Assembly: GCA_913776405.1 (NCBI GenBank)
Contig: CAJYOV010000190.1
Span: forward strand, 1 to 7,749
Direction: 5' to 3'
Origin: Pseudobdellovibrionaceae bacterium
Lineage (GTDB): Bacteria; Bdellovibrionota; Bdellovibrionia; Bdellovibrionales; JAMPXM01
DNA: 7,749 nucleotides
Shown: positions 1 through 5,922 of the stretch, piece after piece
Layout: every line of letters starts with the position of its first letter
Position numbering within the stretch: the stretch's first letter is position 1
Notes under the pieces: generated by a model
Database searches by the model: none
The model's input: only the letters and a program-made list of their open reading frames with translations
What the model was told of the DNA's origin: nothing
Position numbers and translations under genes: made by a program

Positions 1-593
1 AGCGCTTCCTCATCACTGATTGGCGAGAGCGCCGGATCCGATTTCAACTTTTGGAATTCATCGGCGGCAAGCTTTCGTTCGACCATTTGGCGAAGCTCGT
101 CCGCACCTACTTCGAGTGAAACCCACACCGGCTGATTCGCCCATCGGTCTTGCACGAGTGCAACGACTCGCGCGACTTCAGATTTCGAGACAGCCGCACT
201 CCCTAGCGACTTCGCTTCAAAGAAGACAGCCCACTCGTCTAAGACTTTCGACGCCTCACCGGAAAACGAGCGCTCCGTCGGATCCGGAATCGTAAACCCT
301 TTTTCAGTCGCGGGCTTCTCTCGGAAGGCTTGCTCAACCGCCGAATTGATTCGCACTTCGCGGCTCGTGACAAACTGATCGCCGACTTCACCGACAATTC
401 TCGTAATCGAAACCGTCGTGTCGCGCGGAGCAGCGGATTGAGTGGCTGGCGCTTTCTCGGAGGATGGAGCGGTCGCCGATTTTTCGGCCGGTTGGGCTGC
501 CGCGTTTTTTCCCGCCGGTTGCGCTGCCGCCAACGTGCCAGAAAAGAGCGCTTGGATGAAAATCAAAATGAGAGCGCGAGATTTGAGAGTCAT
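1..593 (-). CDS. SurA-like periplasmic chaperone/PPIase N-terminal region (3' end outside window)
   Basis: An open frame begins at the ATG at 593 and runs off the left edge: 197 complete codons, no stop. Residues 1-24 form a Sec signal peptide (basic MTLKSR start, hydrophobic core, cut near LAAA-Q). Residues 25-58 are an Ala/Pro/Lys-rich linker. The stretch ITRIVGEVGDQFVTSREV (63-80) resembles the first strand and helix of SurA/PpiC-type chaperones, where a 'VNxxxITxxEv' pattern is usual. Residues 110-185 look helical, and LSPISDEEA (189-197) resembles the 'pvtdeEa' hinge that leads into the rest of such proteins. If the family call is right, it would act in the periplasm on outer-membrane protein folding. 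No PPIase (parvulin) domain is visible because the gene is cut. An in-frame TGA lies five codons upstream, so the start is well bounded, but there is no clear Shine-Dalgarno. The barrel gene upstream on the same strand is separated from it by a terminator. Coding is firm; the family is an inference. Confidence 0.8.
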   Translation of the reverse strand, partial: MTLKSRALILIFIQALFSGTLAAAQPAGKNAAAQPAEKSATAPSSEKAPATQSAAPRDTTVSITRIVGEVGDQFVTSREVRINSAVEQAFREKPATEKGFTIPDPTERSFSGEASKVLDEWAVFFEAKSLGSAAVSKSEVARVVALVQDRWANQPVWVSLEVGADELRQMVERKLAADEFQKLKSDPALSPISDEEA

Positions 594-602
594 TTGACTT
601 TG

Positions 603-631
603 AGTATCTCAAACCGTCAGCGAAATGAAAA
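603..631 (-). promoter_or_regulatory. Possible promoter for the SurA-like gene
   Basis: On the minus strand a TTTTCA box (626-631) and a GATACT box (603-608) are 17 bases apart. Each matches the sigma70 consensus at four of six positions. Transcription would start within a few bases of the ATG at 593, giving a nearly leaderless mRNA, which would fit the lack of a Shine-Dalgarno. Both boxes are weak and this could be chance. Confidence 0.3.
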
Positions 632-700
632 CCCAGCCAATCGACCAGCCCGATGACACGGGCCTTCTTCAACTTGGCGAATCTGTGCGTCACGCCTCGA

Positions 701-738
701 GAAAAAGAAAAAGGCCCTCGGGAGTCACCGAGAGCCTT
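701..738 (-). terminator. Intrinsic terminator of the barrel gene
   Basis: Read on the minus strand, arms AAGGCTCTCGG and CCGAGGGCCTT (728-738 and 711-721) pair over 11 positions around a six-base loop. The pairing includes one U-G wobble, which becomes a C-A mismatch on the plus strand. A TTTTTCTTTTT tract (702-712) follows. The wobble and the T tract both show the terminator acts leftward. It lies about 75 bases after the barrel gene stop and insulates the SurA-like gene. Confidence 0.85.
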
Positions 739-765
739 CAAAAGCCTAGAGCTCGCATCCTGAAA

Positions 766-800
766 CCCACACCGCTAGGTGTGGGAGACTGCGGAGCAGT
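766..800 (-). other. Two tandem hairpins in the 3' untranslated region of the barrel gene
   Basis: CCCACACC (766-773) and GGTGTGGG (778-785) form a perfect 8-bp stem with a four-base loop. Directly beside it ACTGC (788-792) and GCAGT (796-800) form a 5-bp stem with a three-base loop. Both lie between the barrel gene stop and its terminator. Neither has a T tract, so they are more likely 3'-end stabilising structures than terminators. Confidence 0.55.
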
Positions 801-811
801 TTCTTAACGCA

Positions 812-2149
812 TTAGAATGTGAATTTTGCGGCGAGCGACGTCATGTAGTAAGCCATTTCGTCGATCGTTGCTGGGCGCCAAGCGTTGTTGTTGTTTGTGC
901 CAGTCCAGTTGCCTGTGTAGCTGTCTTTAGCAGCGACTGACCACAGGTAACGGAAGTCGACACCTACTGAGAAGTTGCTAGAAACCGCAACGTCGAGACC
1001 CGCTGTCAAACCTGCGTTCAAGCTGTTTGACGAAACGTTGTTTGATCCGTAGCCGCCTGTCGCGAACCAATCGCTCGTGTAGTTACGGTTGACGTAAGTT
1101 GCGATCGCACCGACGTTCGGACGAATCTTGCCCGAGAAGATCTGGTACTTCACCGCTGCCGAGAAGTCGTACTGGCTCATGTCGATCGTGAACGGATTGT
1201 AGTAATCCGTGTAACCGAGCGTGTAGTTGCCGTAAGAGAACGAGCCTTCAACTACGAGGTTCGATGGGAGAACCATACCAACAGTAAACCCAGTCGCGAG
1301 TGCGCTCTGGATGTAGTCCGCGTCTGGGTAAACACCCATACCGACGAGACCCGAAACGTAGTAGTTCGTTTTCTTATCTTCTTTTTTAAGATCGCGCTCA
1401 GCCAAAGCTGCGCGGATTTCAGATTTCACGTCAACTTGCTCTTCCGCTTCTTCAACGACAACTTTTTTGCGTTTCTGCGGTTTTTGCGGAGCGACTTCTT
1501 CGACGACAACGACTTCAGCTGGAGTCGCGACAACAGCTTGTTGCTGCTGAACAACAGTTGCTGGCGCAGCAACGACTGGAGCTGCTGGAGCTACAACAAC
1601 TTGTTGTTGTTGAACTGCAGTTGCTGCCGGAGCCGGAGCTGCGATAGCTGCGTTGAACTTTTCGCGGCGGCGAAGTTCGTCTTCAAGACGTGCTTTCTCG
1701 AGCGCTTGAACGATACCGTCTTCAGTGCCCGCTTCTGTTTCTGCGCGCTGTTTACGAACCGCTTCTGAAGCTGAAGCTTTCGCAGGAGCATCCACGATCA
1801 CTGTCGTTGGCTGTTCTTGTACTGCGGCTTGCGTAGCACCTTGGTAGCCTTGCAAACGCTGGTTGTTTAAAATGTAGATTGGCGAAGCAGCGGGAGCAGC
1901 AGGAGCCGCTGGTGCGACTGCAGTTGCTGTTGCCGATGCATTGTTCTGAGCCTGGTTCGAAGGCGAAGCTTCGACCTGTGGGGCTACTTCAACGAGCTGG
2001 TTTGAACGCTCGTCGTAGATCAATGTTTTCTTTGGTGCAGGCGCCAGCTGTGGCGCAGCTGCTGGAGCAACCTGAACTTGTTGAACAGGTTGTTGAGCTT
2101 GAGCCTGGCACATCATCAAGAAGGCCAGAATCGCGATCAAGTTTTTCAT
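812..2149 (-). CDS. Outer membrane beta-barrel protein with long Ala/Pro/Gln linker
   Basis: The product is 445 residues. Residues 1-18 are a Sec signal peptide (MKNLIAILAF core, cut after AQA). Residues 19-125 are low-complexity Ala/Pro/Gln/Val, 126-168 a highly charged, probably helical or coiled-coil segment (VRKQRAE, LEDELRRREKF), 170-232 a second low-complexity stretch containing a degenerate 22-residue repeat, and 233-260 another charged helix. Residues 262-445 have alternating aromatic/hydrophobic strands (YYVSGLVGMGVY, VVEGSFSYGNY, FSAAVKYQI, FSVGVDFRYLW) and end in the strand AAKFTF with terminal Phe, the typical Bam signal. The layout suggests a small OmpA/OmpW-like barrel anchored in the outer membrane with a periplasmic N-terminal region. 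The frame stays open upstream for 41 more codons, but the signal peptide and the AAGGAG box fix the start at 2149. The gene is alone, with its own terminator. I recall similar proteins in Bdellovibrio; the function is unknown. Confidence 0.9.
   Translation of the reverse strand: MKNLIAILAFLMMCQAQAQQPVQQVQVAPAAAPQLAPAPKKTLIYDERSNQLVEVAPQVEASPSNQAQNNASATATAVAPAAPAAPAASPIYILNNQRLQGYQGATQAAVQEQPTTVIVDAPAKASASEAVRKQRAETEAGTEDGIVQALEKARLEDELRRREKFNAAIAAPAPAATAVQQQQVVVAPAAPVVAAPATVVQQQQAVVATPAEVVVVEEVAPQKPQKRKKVVVEEAEEQVDVKSEIRAALAERDLKKEDKKTNYYVSGLVGMGVYPDADYIQSALATGFTVGMVLPSNLVVEGSFSYGNYTLGYTDYYNPFTIDMSQYDFSAAVKYQIFSGKIRPNVGAIATYVNRNYTSDWFATGGYGSNNVSSNSLNAGLTAGLDVAVSSNFSVGVDFRYLWSVAAKDSYTGNWTGTNNNNAWRPATIDEMAYYMTSLAAKFTF
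1515..1630 (-). repeat. Imperfect tandem repeat inside the barrel gene linker
   Basis: Two copies of a roughly 22-residue unit with the pattern AxVQQQQxVVA.PA occupy residues about 174-193 and 196-215. Each has a QQQQ run (180-183 and 201-204) followed by a Val-rich stretch. At DNA level the Gln and Val codons make CAACAA/TTGTTG runs, so ACAACAA (1593-1599) and TTGTTGT (1604-1610) also form a 7-bp hairpin within the coding sequence. Confidence 0.6.
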
Positions 2150-2158
2150 ATCGAGTGA

Positions 2159-2164
2159 CTCCTT
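2159..2164 (-). promoter_or_regulatory. Ribosome binding site of the barrel gene
   Basis: AAGGAG on the minus strand sits 9 bases before the ATG at 2149. It selects this start over an upstream ATG-bearing extension of the same frame. Confidence 0.85.
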
Positions 2165-2231
2165 CAGAGGTCTATCAGCCGAGAACCCAAAATGAGGTTC
2201 GGCCGCATCAACCGGCTTTTGTTCGCACGGG

Positions 2232-2240
2232 ATTAGAGCA
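2232..2240 (-). promoter_or_regulatory. Extended -10 promoter candidate for the barrel gene
   Basis: TGC-TCTAAT on the minus strand matches an extended -10 (TGn plus five of six TATAAT positions). No convincing -35 is found 16-19 bases upstream, which extended -10 promoters can tolerate. The leader would be about 75 bases long. Confidence 0.4.
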
Positions 2241-2416
2241 AGCCGTGTGCCGTTCTCAGTCACTTTGCACAATCTTTGGACAATCCATCACAAACCCCTG
2301 CCAACTGAAAGCTAGGGGCCGAAGACACCTGAAAGGGGCAGGTCGACCAACTGCCCGCTTTGTCAGCGCGGCTCCTCCAAAATGAAGATCGAACACGAGA
2401 TGCCTGAAATTACTTC

Positions 2417-2446
2417 TTGAAAGACCCCCGTCGTGGTGAGTATTGT
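2417..2446 (+). promoter_or_regulatory. Promoter of tRNA-Leu
   Basis: TTGAAA (2417-2422, five of six consensus positions) and TATTGT (2441-2446, four of six) are 18 bases apart. Transcription would begin near 2453, about 15 bases before the mature tRNA, as is usual for tRNA genes. Confidence 0.6.
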
Positions 2447-2467
2447 CACCCTTCGTTCTCGACCTGT

Positions 2468-2549
2468 GCGGGTGTGGTGGAATGGTAGACACGACAGACT
2501 CAAAATCTGTTGCGAAAGCGTGGGGGTTCAAGTCCCTCCATCCGTACCA
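2468..2549 (+). tRNA. tRNA-Leu (anticodon CAA)
   Basis: The cloverleaf folds by hand. The acceptor pairs GCGGGTG (2468-2474) with CATCCGT (2539-2545). The D stem is GTG/CAC with GG in the loop. The anticodon stem is ACAGA/TCTGT around CTCAAAA, placing CAA at 2501-2503, which reads UUG. A short class II variable arm lies at 2511-2521. The T stem is GGGGG/CCCTC with loop TTCAAGT. Discriminator A2546 is followed by an encoded CCA (2547-2549). A73 and the class II arm are leucine identity features. The first acceptor pair is a G-U wobble and the fifth is another, which is slightly unusual. Confidence 0.95.
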
Positions 2550-2590
2550 ATTTTCGAGACTCTTTCTTTCTCTTCAAGCGTCTTTCCAAG

Positions 2591-3193
2591 ATGACTCAAC
2601 TAAATAAACAATTTGCCCAGCGGCTTCTCGAAATGGTCCGTGAAGACGAGACCGTGCGAACGGATCTTTTGAATCGCGGCGTGCTTTTCGGCGGCTACCA
2701 TCCAGAGATGGAGCGCGTTCACAACGCAAACGCAGACTCGTTGGAAGTTCTCTTGAACGACTACGGCTGGCCATCGCAGGCCCTCGTTGGGGATGAGGCA
2801 GCCAAAGCAGCGTGGCTCGTTGTTCAACACGCAATTTCAAAGCCGCAGTTTCAGAGGCGCTGTCTATCGCTTCTAAAAGAAGAATCTCAGAATCGACGAT
2901 TCGAGGCATCTCTTGTCGCGACCTTAGAGGACCGTATCGCCGTCTTCGAGGGCCGACCGCAAACCTACGGCACTCAATTTGATTGGGACACCCAGGGCGA
3001 AATGAGCGCTGTTCCGATCGTGGATCCAGAGAATGTGGACGCCCGAAGATTAAGTGTGGGTCTGCCGCCACTTCACGATTCCACGCAAGAGATTCGCGCT
3101 CGAGCCACAAATGAAGGTCACAAGCCACCGCAGGATCGAGAGAGCCGAGCTGCGGAATTTGAGGCGTGGCTCAAAAAGGTTGGCTGGCGCTAG
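2591..3193 (+). CDS. DUF6624 family protein
   Basis: The product is 200 residues and I recognise it as DUF6624 from its conserved string of motifs: YGWP (58-61), ALVGDEAAKAAWLVVQHA (64-81), FQ (87-88), LEDRIAVFEG (112-121), QTYGTQFDW (124-132) and DPENVDARRLSVGLPPL (145-161). The family has no established function. There is no signal peptide or membrane segment, so it is probably cytoplasmic here. The C-terminal 30 residues (170-200) are polar and charged. The frame is open further upstream into the tRNA, so the ATG at 2591 is the first sensible start; it has no Shine-Dalgarno but follows a pyrimidine-rich tract. Only 41 bases separate it from the tRNA and no promoter is visible between them, so the tRNA promoter may drive both. 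Confidence 0.88.
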   Translation: MTQLNKQFAQRLLEMVREDETVRTDLLNRGVLFGGYHPEMERVHNANADSLEVLLNDYGWPSQALVGDEAAKAAWLVVQHAISKPQFQRRCLSLLKEESQNRRFEASLVATLEDRIAVFEGRPQTYGTQFDWDTQGEMSAVPIVDPENVDARRLSVGLPPLHDSTQEIRARATNEGHKPPQDRESRAAEFEAWLKKVGWR

Positions 3194-3209
3194 TTCGCGC
3201 GCTTACCTA

Positions 3210-3257
3210 TCGCCAATCGCCGATTGCCATTTTAAGTGATCGCCAGTTGAAAATGGC
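3210..3257 (+). other. Inverted repeats between the DUF6624 and small secreted protein genes
   Basis: GCCATTTT (3226-3233) and AAAATGGC (3250-3257) are perfect 8-base arms around a 16-base loop. Just before them CAATCG and CGATTG (3214-3226) form a 13-base near-palindrome, and ATCGCC occurs three times between 3210 and 3244. The short CAATC/GATTG stem followed by CCATTTT could be a weak plus-strand terminator for the DUF6624 gene, or the set could be an operator. Neither is strong. Confidence 0.4.
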
Positions 3258-3307
3258 GTGCTCAAGCTTTGACTCCGAATGGCTAGATGCTGGAGAACCG
3301 TTCCCAC

Positions 3308-3313
3308 GAGGGG
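3308..3313 (+). promoter_or_regulatory. Ribosome binding site of the small secreted protein gene
   Basis: GAGGGG lies 5 bases before the ATG at 3319. With the signal peptide that follows, it fixes the start and excludes a 51-codon upstream extension of the same frame. Confidence 0.75.
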
Positions 3314-3318
3314 AAATT

Positions 3319-3777
3319 ATGCGTTTATTCGGTTTTGCAGCAGCTCTGGCTCTTTTGGTCACTTCCTTATCGGCGAACGCGATGCGTGTCGATCACATCT
3401 ACGTGAAGCAAGAGCTTGAGAAACGATTGAACTTAGTCCCGCAACCAACGGGCATGGCGGATACGAAGATCGTCTCGAAAGACTGTCGCATTCGGATCAT
3501 CGACGGAAGTTCGCTGAAGAACGTCGGCGGTGACCAAGCGGCGCTTCAAGTCGTGAAGGGCGAAAAGACTCTCAGCTTTTTCATCAGCGACCGTATGACA
3601 TACGACGTTTCGCTTGGCGGAGTGCTCGATCTTGTTTCTCAAAAACGTTCAGGTCTCGTGAAGCACTCAACGCTTTTGAAACTTTCGGCAACAAAACTCA
3701 TGATCACTCAGTTGTCGCTTTATCCAAACTCAAACGACTCAAACGATCAGACTTACTCTTTAATTTGTAGCCTTTAA
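3319..3777 (+). CDS. Small secreted protein of unknown family
   Basis: The product is 152 residues. Residues 1-21 are a clear Sec signal peptide (MRLFGFAAALALLVTSLSANA, cut after ANA), so the mature protein of about 131 residues is periplasmic or exported. There are only two cysteines, C56 (KDCRIRIID) and C150 (YSLICSL), which could form a disulfide tying the last strand to an early one. The centre alternates hydrophobic and polar residues (AALQVVKGEKTLSFFIS, MTYDVSLGG), suggesting a mostly beta fold. I do not recognise the family. A good ribosome binding site precedes it, but I found no clear promoter in the 125-base gap after the DUF6624 gene. Its last 74 bases overlap the convergent MFS gene, and C150 lies in that overlap, which argues that this C-terminus is genuine. 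Confidence 0.8.
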   Translation: MRLFGFAAALALLVTSLSANAMRVDHIYVKQELEKRLNLVPQPTGMADTKIVSKDCRIRIIDGSSLKNVGGDQAALQVVKGEKTLSFFISDRMTYDVSLGGVLDLVSQKRSGLVKHSTLLKLSATKLMITQLSLYPNSNDSNDQTYSLICSL

Positions 3778-5041
3778 CACCAGCTCGGGCCTTCGCAGTT
3801 TCTGGAACACAGATGTAAAAGACGATGGCCGCAATCGCGGCGATCGCTGCGAGGCTTAAGAACGTCTCACTGTAGCCTTCTTTGGCGACCATGTAGCCCG
3901 CGAAGACGTTGCTGAGGCTCGCGCCAATTCCAACAGCCGTCGCGAGAGCGCTTGACGCCAAGTTGTAGCGGCCTGTACCTCGCGTAAGATCTGCGACAAT
4001 CAAGACACCCACCACACCGAAGATACCGGCGCCGATGCCATCGAGCGCCTGAACAGACACAAGGTAAATGGAATTATCGCTCAACGTGTAGAGCAAACCT
4101 CTCAGGGGCAAAGCACAGAGAGCAATTAAAAACACGGGTCGCCGCCCCCACGAATCGGCATAGCGGCCTGCGAATGTCGCGACTGGAATCATCACGAGCT
4201 GGGCGATGATGATACAAGCGGACATGTAGAGGGCCGCGCCATCGCCTTTCCCACTCGATAGTCGCTGACCCACAAGCGGAAGCATGGCCGCGTTCGCAAA
4301 ATGGAAGAGCAGCATCGCGGAAATAAATCCGAGAATCCGCTTCTCTTTCAAGAGAGCGAGCAAGCCTTGCGAGGTGTCTTCATCGTCGTCTGCACTTTCA
4401 GCGTCGCCGCCATTGGCTCTGCCCGTGCCGTTTTTGGCCTCACGCTTTGCGGGACATCCTCGAGCCAGATCATGATCGATCTCGGACTCGCGAATGAACA
4501 GGATCGAAGCAAGACTTAAGAGCGCCATGAATGCAACGAGATAGAAAATCCACTCACGACCCAAGAAATAGCCGAGAGCGCCGGCAGAAGCTGCGGCAAC
4601 CACGTTACCTGCGTGGTTAAACGATTCGTTCCGACCCGTTTGCCGAGCCAGCTTTTTTCGACCGACAAGACCGAGGGTGATAGCCGCGAGCCCGGGTCCG
4701 AGAAAGGCGGCTCCGATACCGCAAAGGACCTGAGCGAAAACAATCGCCCACAACGACGTAAACACGGTCATGAGCACCGTCGAGACCGCGATCATCGCGG
4801 ACGCAATCGCCATCAAGACACGTTTGTATTTTGTCTTATCAATCAAAGCCCCCGCTGGAGTTTGCACAATGAGAGTCGCGACGCCCATCGCAGACATCGC
4901 GATGCCAATATCGGTTGGCGACCAATGCCGAGTTGCAAGCAGGTAAATCGAAAGATAAGGGCCGATGCCATCTCGGACATCGGCCAAAAAAACGTTCAAA
5001 CTATCGAGAGCAAAAAGGCTCTGTTTTGATGGCGTTTGCAT
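3704..5041 (-). CDS. MFS transporter
   Basis: The product is 445 residues with about 12 hydrophobic segments in two halves. The first half has the motif A-like loop GALIDKTKYKR (64-74) between helices 2 and 3. The second half has the matching GRYADSWGRR (292-301). The N-terminus ALDSLNVFLADVRDGIGPYL (11-30) and RNESFNHAGNVV (137-148) fit a subgroup of bacterial MFS drug/metabolite exporters. Residues 185-228 are a hydrophilic loop between the halves with an acidic run (ESADDDED, 215-222). It acts in the inner membrane; the substrate cannot be told. The start at 5041 is 10 bases after the stop of the OB-repeat gene, so the two are probably one operon, although the ribosome binding site is weak (GAG close to the ATG). 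After the last helix (about 395-412) a basic tail of roughly 30 residues extends into the opposing gene. I see no terminator in the overlap. Confidence 0.9.
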   Translation of the reverse strand: MQTPSKQSLFALDSLNVFLADVRDGIGPYLSIYLLATRHWSPTDIGIAMSAMGVATLIVQTPAGALIDKTKYKRVLMAIASAMIAVSTVLMTVFTSLWAIVFAQVLCGIGAAFLGPGLAAITLGLVGRKKLARQTGRNESFNHAGNVVAAASAGALGYFLGREWIFYLVAFMALLSLASILFIRESEIDHDLARGCPAKREAKNGTGRANGGDAESADDDEDTSQGLLALLKEKRILGFISAMLLFHFANAAMLPLVGQRLSSGKGDGAALYMSACIIIAQLVMIPVATFAGRYADSWGRRPVFLIALCALPLRGLLYTLSDNSIYLVSVQALDGIGAGIFGVVGVLIVADLTRGTGRYNLASSALATAVGIGASLSNVFAGYMVAKEGYSETFLSLAAIAAIAAIVFYICVPETAKARAGVKGYKLKSKSDRLSRLSLDKATTE

Positions 5042-5051
5042 GGGCTCAGAG

Positions 5052-5696
5052 TTAGTGAAGCTTCAAGTGATCGGCTTTGATGAAACGCGTTTTACCGAAC
5101 GCCCGACCCTCACCTTCGACTTCAATCTGTGAGCCGACCTTGAGCCCCTTAAGCTCTTTCGGCCCAAGTTTTGCGTCTTTTGAAAGGTGAATCGAAGTTC
5201 CATCTTCGAGGATCACACGATCAATCTCGCCTTTTGGCGAACGACCCAATGCGGCGACTTTACCCGAAATTTCCATGTCTTCCATTTTCGGTTCTGATTT
5301 GCGACGACCTTCAAGGTCGCGTTTATGCTGAGTCTTCAAGGACTCGCGTTCTTCTTTTGTGCCCGAGTCGTCTGCTACTAGCGTGCGACCGCTCATGACC
5401 TTGGCGTGGTGGTAAACAGGCGCAAGACTCTCGGCTGCGAGCTCACCCTCGCCGGAGATTTCAGCGCCGACCTTGAACGCATTCGCATCGAGAAGAGAGT
5501 GCGGCGGGATCCGTACGAACACGCCGTCTTTCAAAACGACGCCTTCTGGATCGCCGTGCGGAGAGTAGCTGATGAATTCAATTTTGCCCGAAAACTTTTG
5601 ACGCTTTTTGGGTGCATGCGGTTTCTCGGGTGCGTCTGGCTTTGCCTTCTTAGCTGGCTTTTCTTGATGTTTCGATGCTTGAAGTGATTCTTTCAT
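5052..5696 (-). CDS. Protein with duplicated OB-like module, upstream of the MFS gene
   Basis: The product is 214 residues with no signal peptide or membrane segment. Residues 1-34 are rich in Lys, Pro and Ala. Two similar modules follow, at 35-100 (FSGKIEFISYSPHGDPEGVVLKDG...) and 143-213 (ISGKVAALGRSPKGEIDRVILEDG...). They share the order SGK, SPxG, VxLxDG, a KVG turn and an xxGEGE strand. The pattern resembles small OB-fold proteins with a 'PKGE-D-G-LEDGT-VH-PPH' signature: module 1 keeps RIPPH (62-66), module 2 has lost it. A charged linker (105-142) joins them. The function is unknown; nucleic acid or ligand binding would be a guess from the fold. It is likely first in a two-gene operon with the transporter. 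The start is set by AAGGAG eight bases upstream. Confidence 0.82.
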   Translation of the reverse strand: MKESLQASKHQEKPAKKAKPDAPEKPHAPKKRQKFSGKIEFISYSPHGDPEGVVLKDGVFVRIPPHSLLDANAFKVGAEISGEGELAAESLAPVYHHAKVMSGRTLVADDSGTKEERESLKTQHKRDLEGRRKSEPKMEDMEISGKVAALGRSPKGEIDRVILEDGTSIHLSKDAKLGPKELKGLKVGSQIEVEGEGRAFGKTRFIKADHLKLH

Positions 5697-5704
5697 ACGA
5701 GAGA

Positions 5705-5710
5705 CTCCTT
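5705..5710 (-). promoter_or_regulatory. Ribosome binding site of the OB-repeat gene
   Basis: AAGGAG on the minus strand is 8 bases before the ATG at 5696. The surrounding AAGGAGTCTCTCGTATG closely matches the initiation region of the barrel gene. Confidence 0.85.
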
Positions 5711-5922
5711 TAGATTTAGTTGTTCCGCACCGCTCGATCGTTCGGGGCGCTCGAGCAACGCTAAAGAGCTTCGCTGATGATCATTTTGAAAATCTCGGTA
5801 ATTCGTTTTTCGTGCCGATAAGATGACAGAGCACGCACATTCGCGCGCAAATTTTTTCCGCTTCGACTCAATTTAATCTTCGTAGTTTAGCCGGTGAAGG
5901 CAACGTCTGAGAACAAGATGTC
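5711..5922 (-). other. Leader and intergenic region upstream of the OB-repeat gene
   Basis: This gap of a little over 200 bases holds no gene. Near the ribosome binding site, GCTCGA (5732-5737) and TCGAGC (5751-5756) form a 6-bp inverted repeat that could fold in the mRNA leader. I found no convincing promoter on the minus strand, and no strong terminator after the DUF808 stop at 5923, only a weak TGAGA/TCTCA pair. Read-through from the DUF808 gene is therefore possible. Confidence 0.4.

Larger units (their letters stand above)
2150..2467. other. Intergenic region with divergent promoters
   Basis: No convincing gene is present between the barrel gene and the tRNA. The region holds the barrel gene ribosome binding site and promoter candidate on the minus strand and the tRNA promoter on the plus strand. 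It also has an inverted repeat, GGGCAG (2336-2341) and CTGCCC (2351-2356), around a nine-base loop that contains most of a GGTCGACC palindrome (2341-2348). A further 5-bp pair, CCCCT and AGGGG, lies in about 2295-2320. These may be structure or operator sites; nothing decides which. Confidence 0.5.

Noticed and set aside
20..656. Plus-strand open frames opposite the SurA-like gene
   Set aside because: Arg/Ser-rich translations without motifs; the minus strand carries a signal peptide and a coherent protein.
1515..1630. CAA/TTG-rich repeat as a CRISPR array or mobile element end
   Set aside because: It is an in-frame Gln/Val coding repeat with two degenerate copies and no spacer structure.
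2101..2149. Barrel protein as a lipoprotein (LMMC near the signal peptide end)
   Set aside because: Met-Met before the Cys does not fit a lipobox, and AQA gives a normal signal peptidase I site.
2150..2272. Longer start for the barrel gene (41 extra codons from an ATG at 2272)
   Set aside because: The extension precedes a clear signal peptide and lacks a good ribosome binding site, while AAGGAG sits 9 bases before the ATG at 2149.
1879..2385. Plus-strand open frame of 168 codons opposite the start of the barrel gene
   Set aside because: It is antisense to the low-complexity linker, whose repetitive codons suppress stops on the other strand; no ribosome binding site or family features.
2379..2420. 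12-codon plus-strand frame overlapping the tRNA promoter
   Set aside because: Too short, no ribosome binding site, and it overlaps the -35 box.
2468..2600. tRNA-Leu as an integration site for a mobile element
   Set aside because: No copy of the tRNA 3' end, integrase or phage-like gene is seen in the window.
2574..3128. Minus-strand open frame of 184 codons opposite DUF6624
   Set aside because: The DUF6624 motifs on the plus strand are unmistakable; the antisense product is Arg-rich and featureless.
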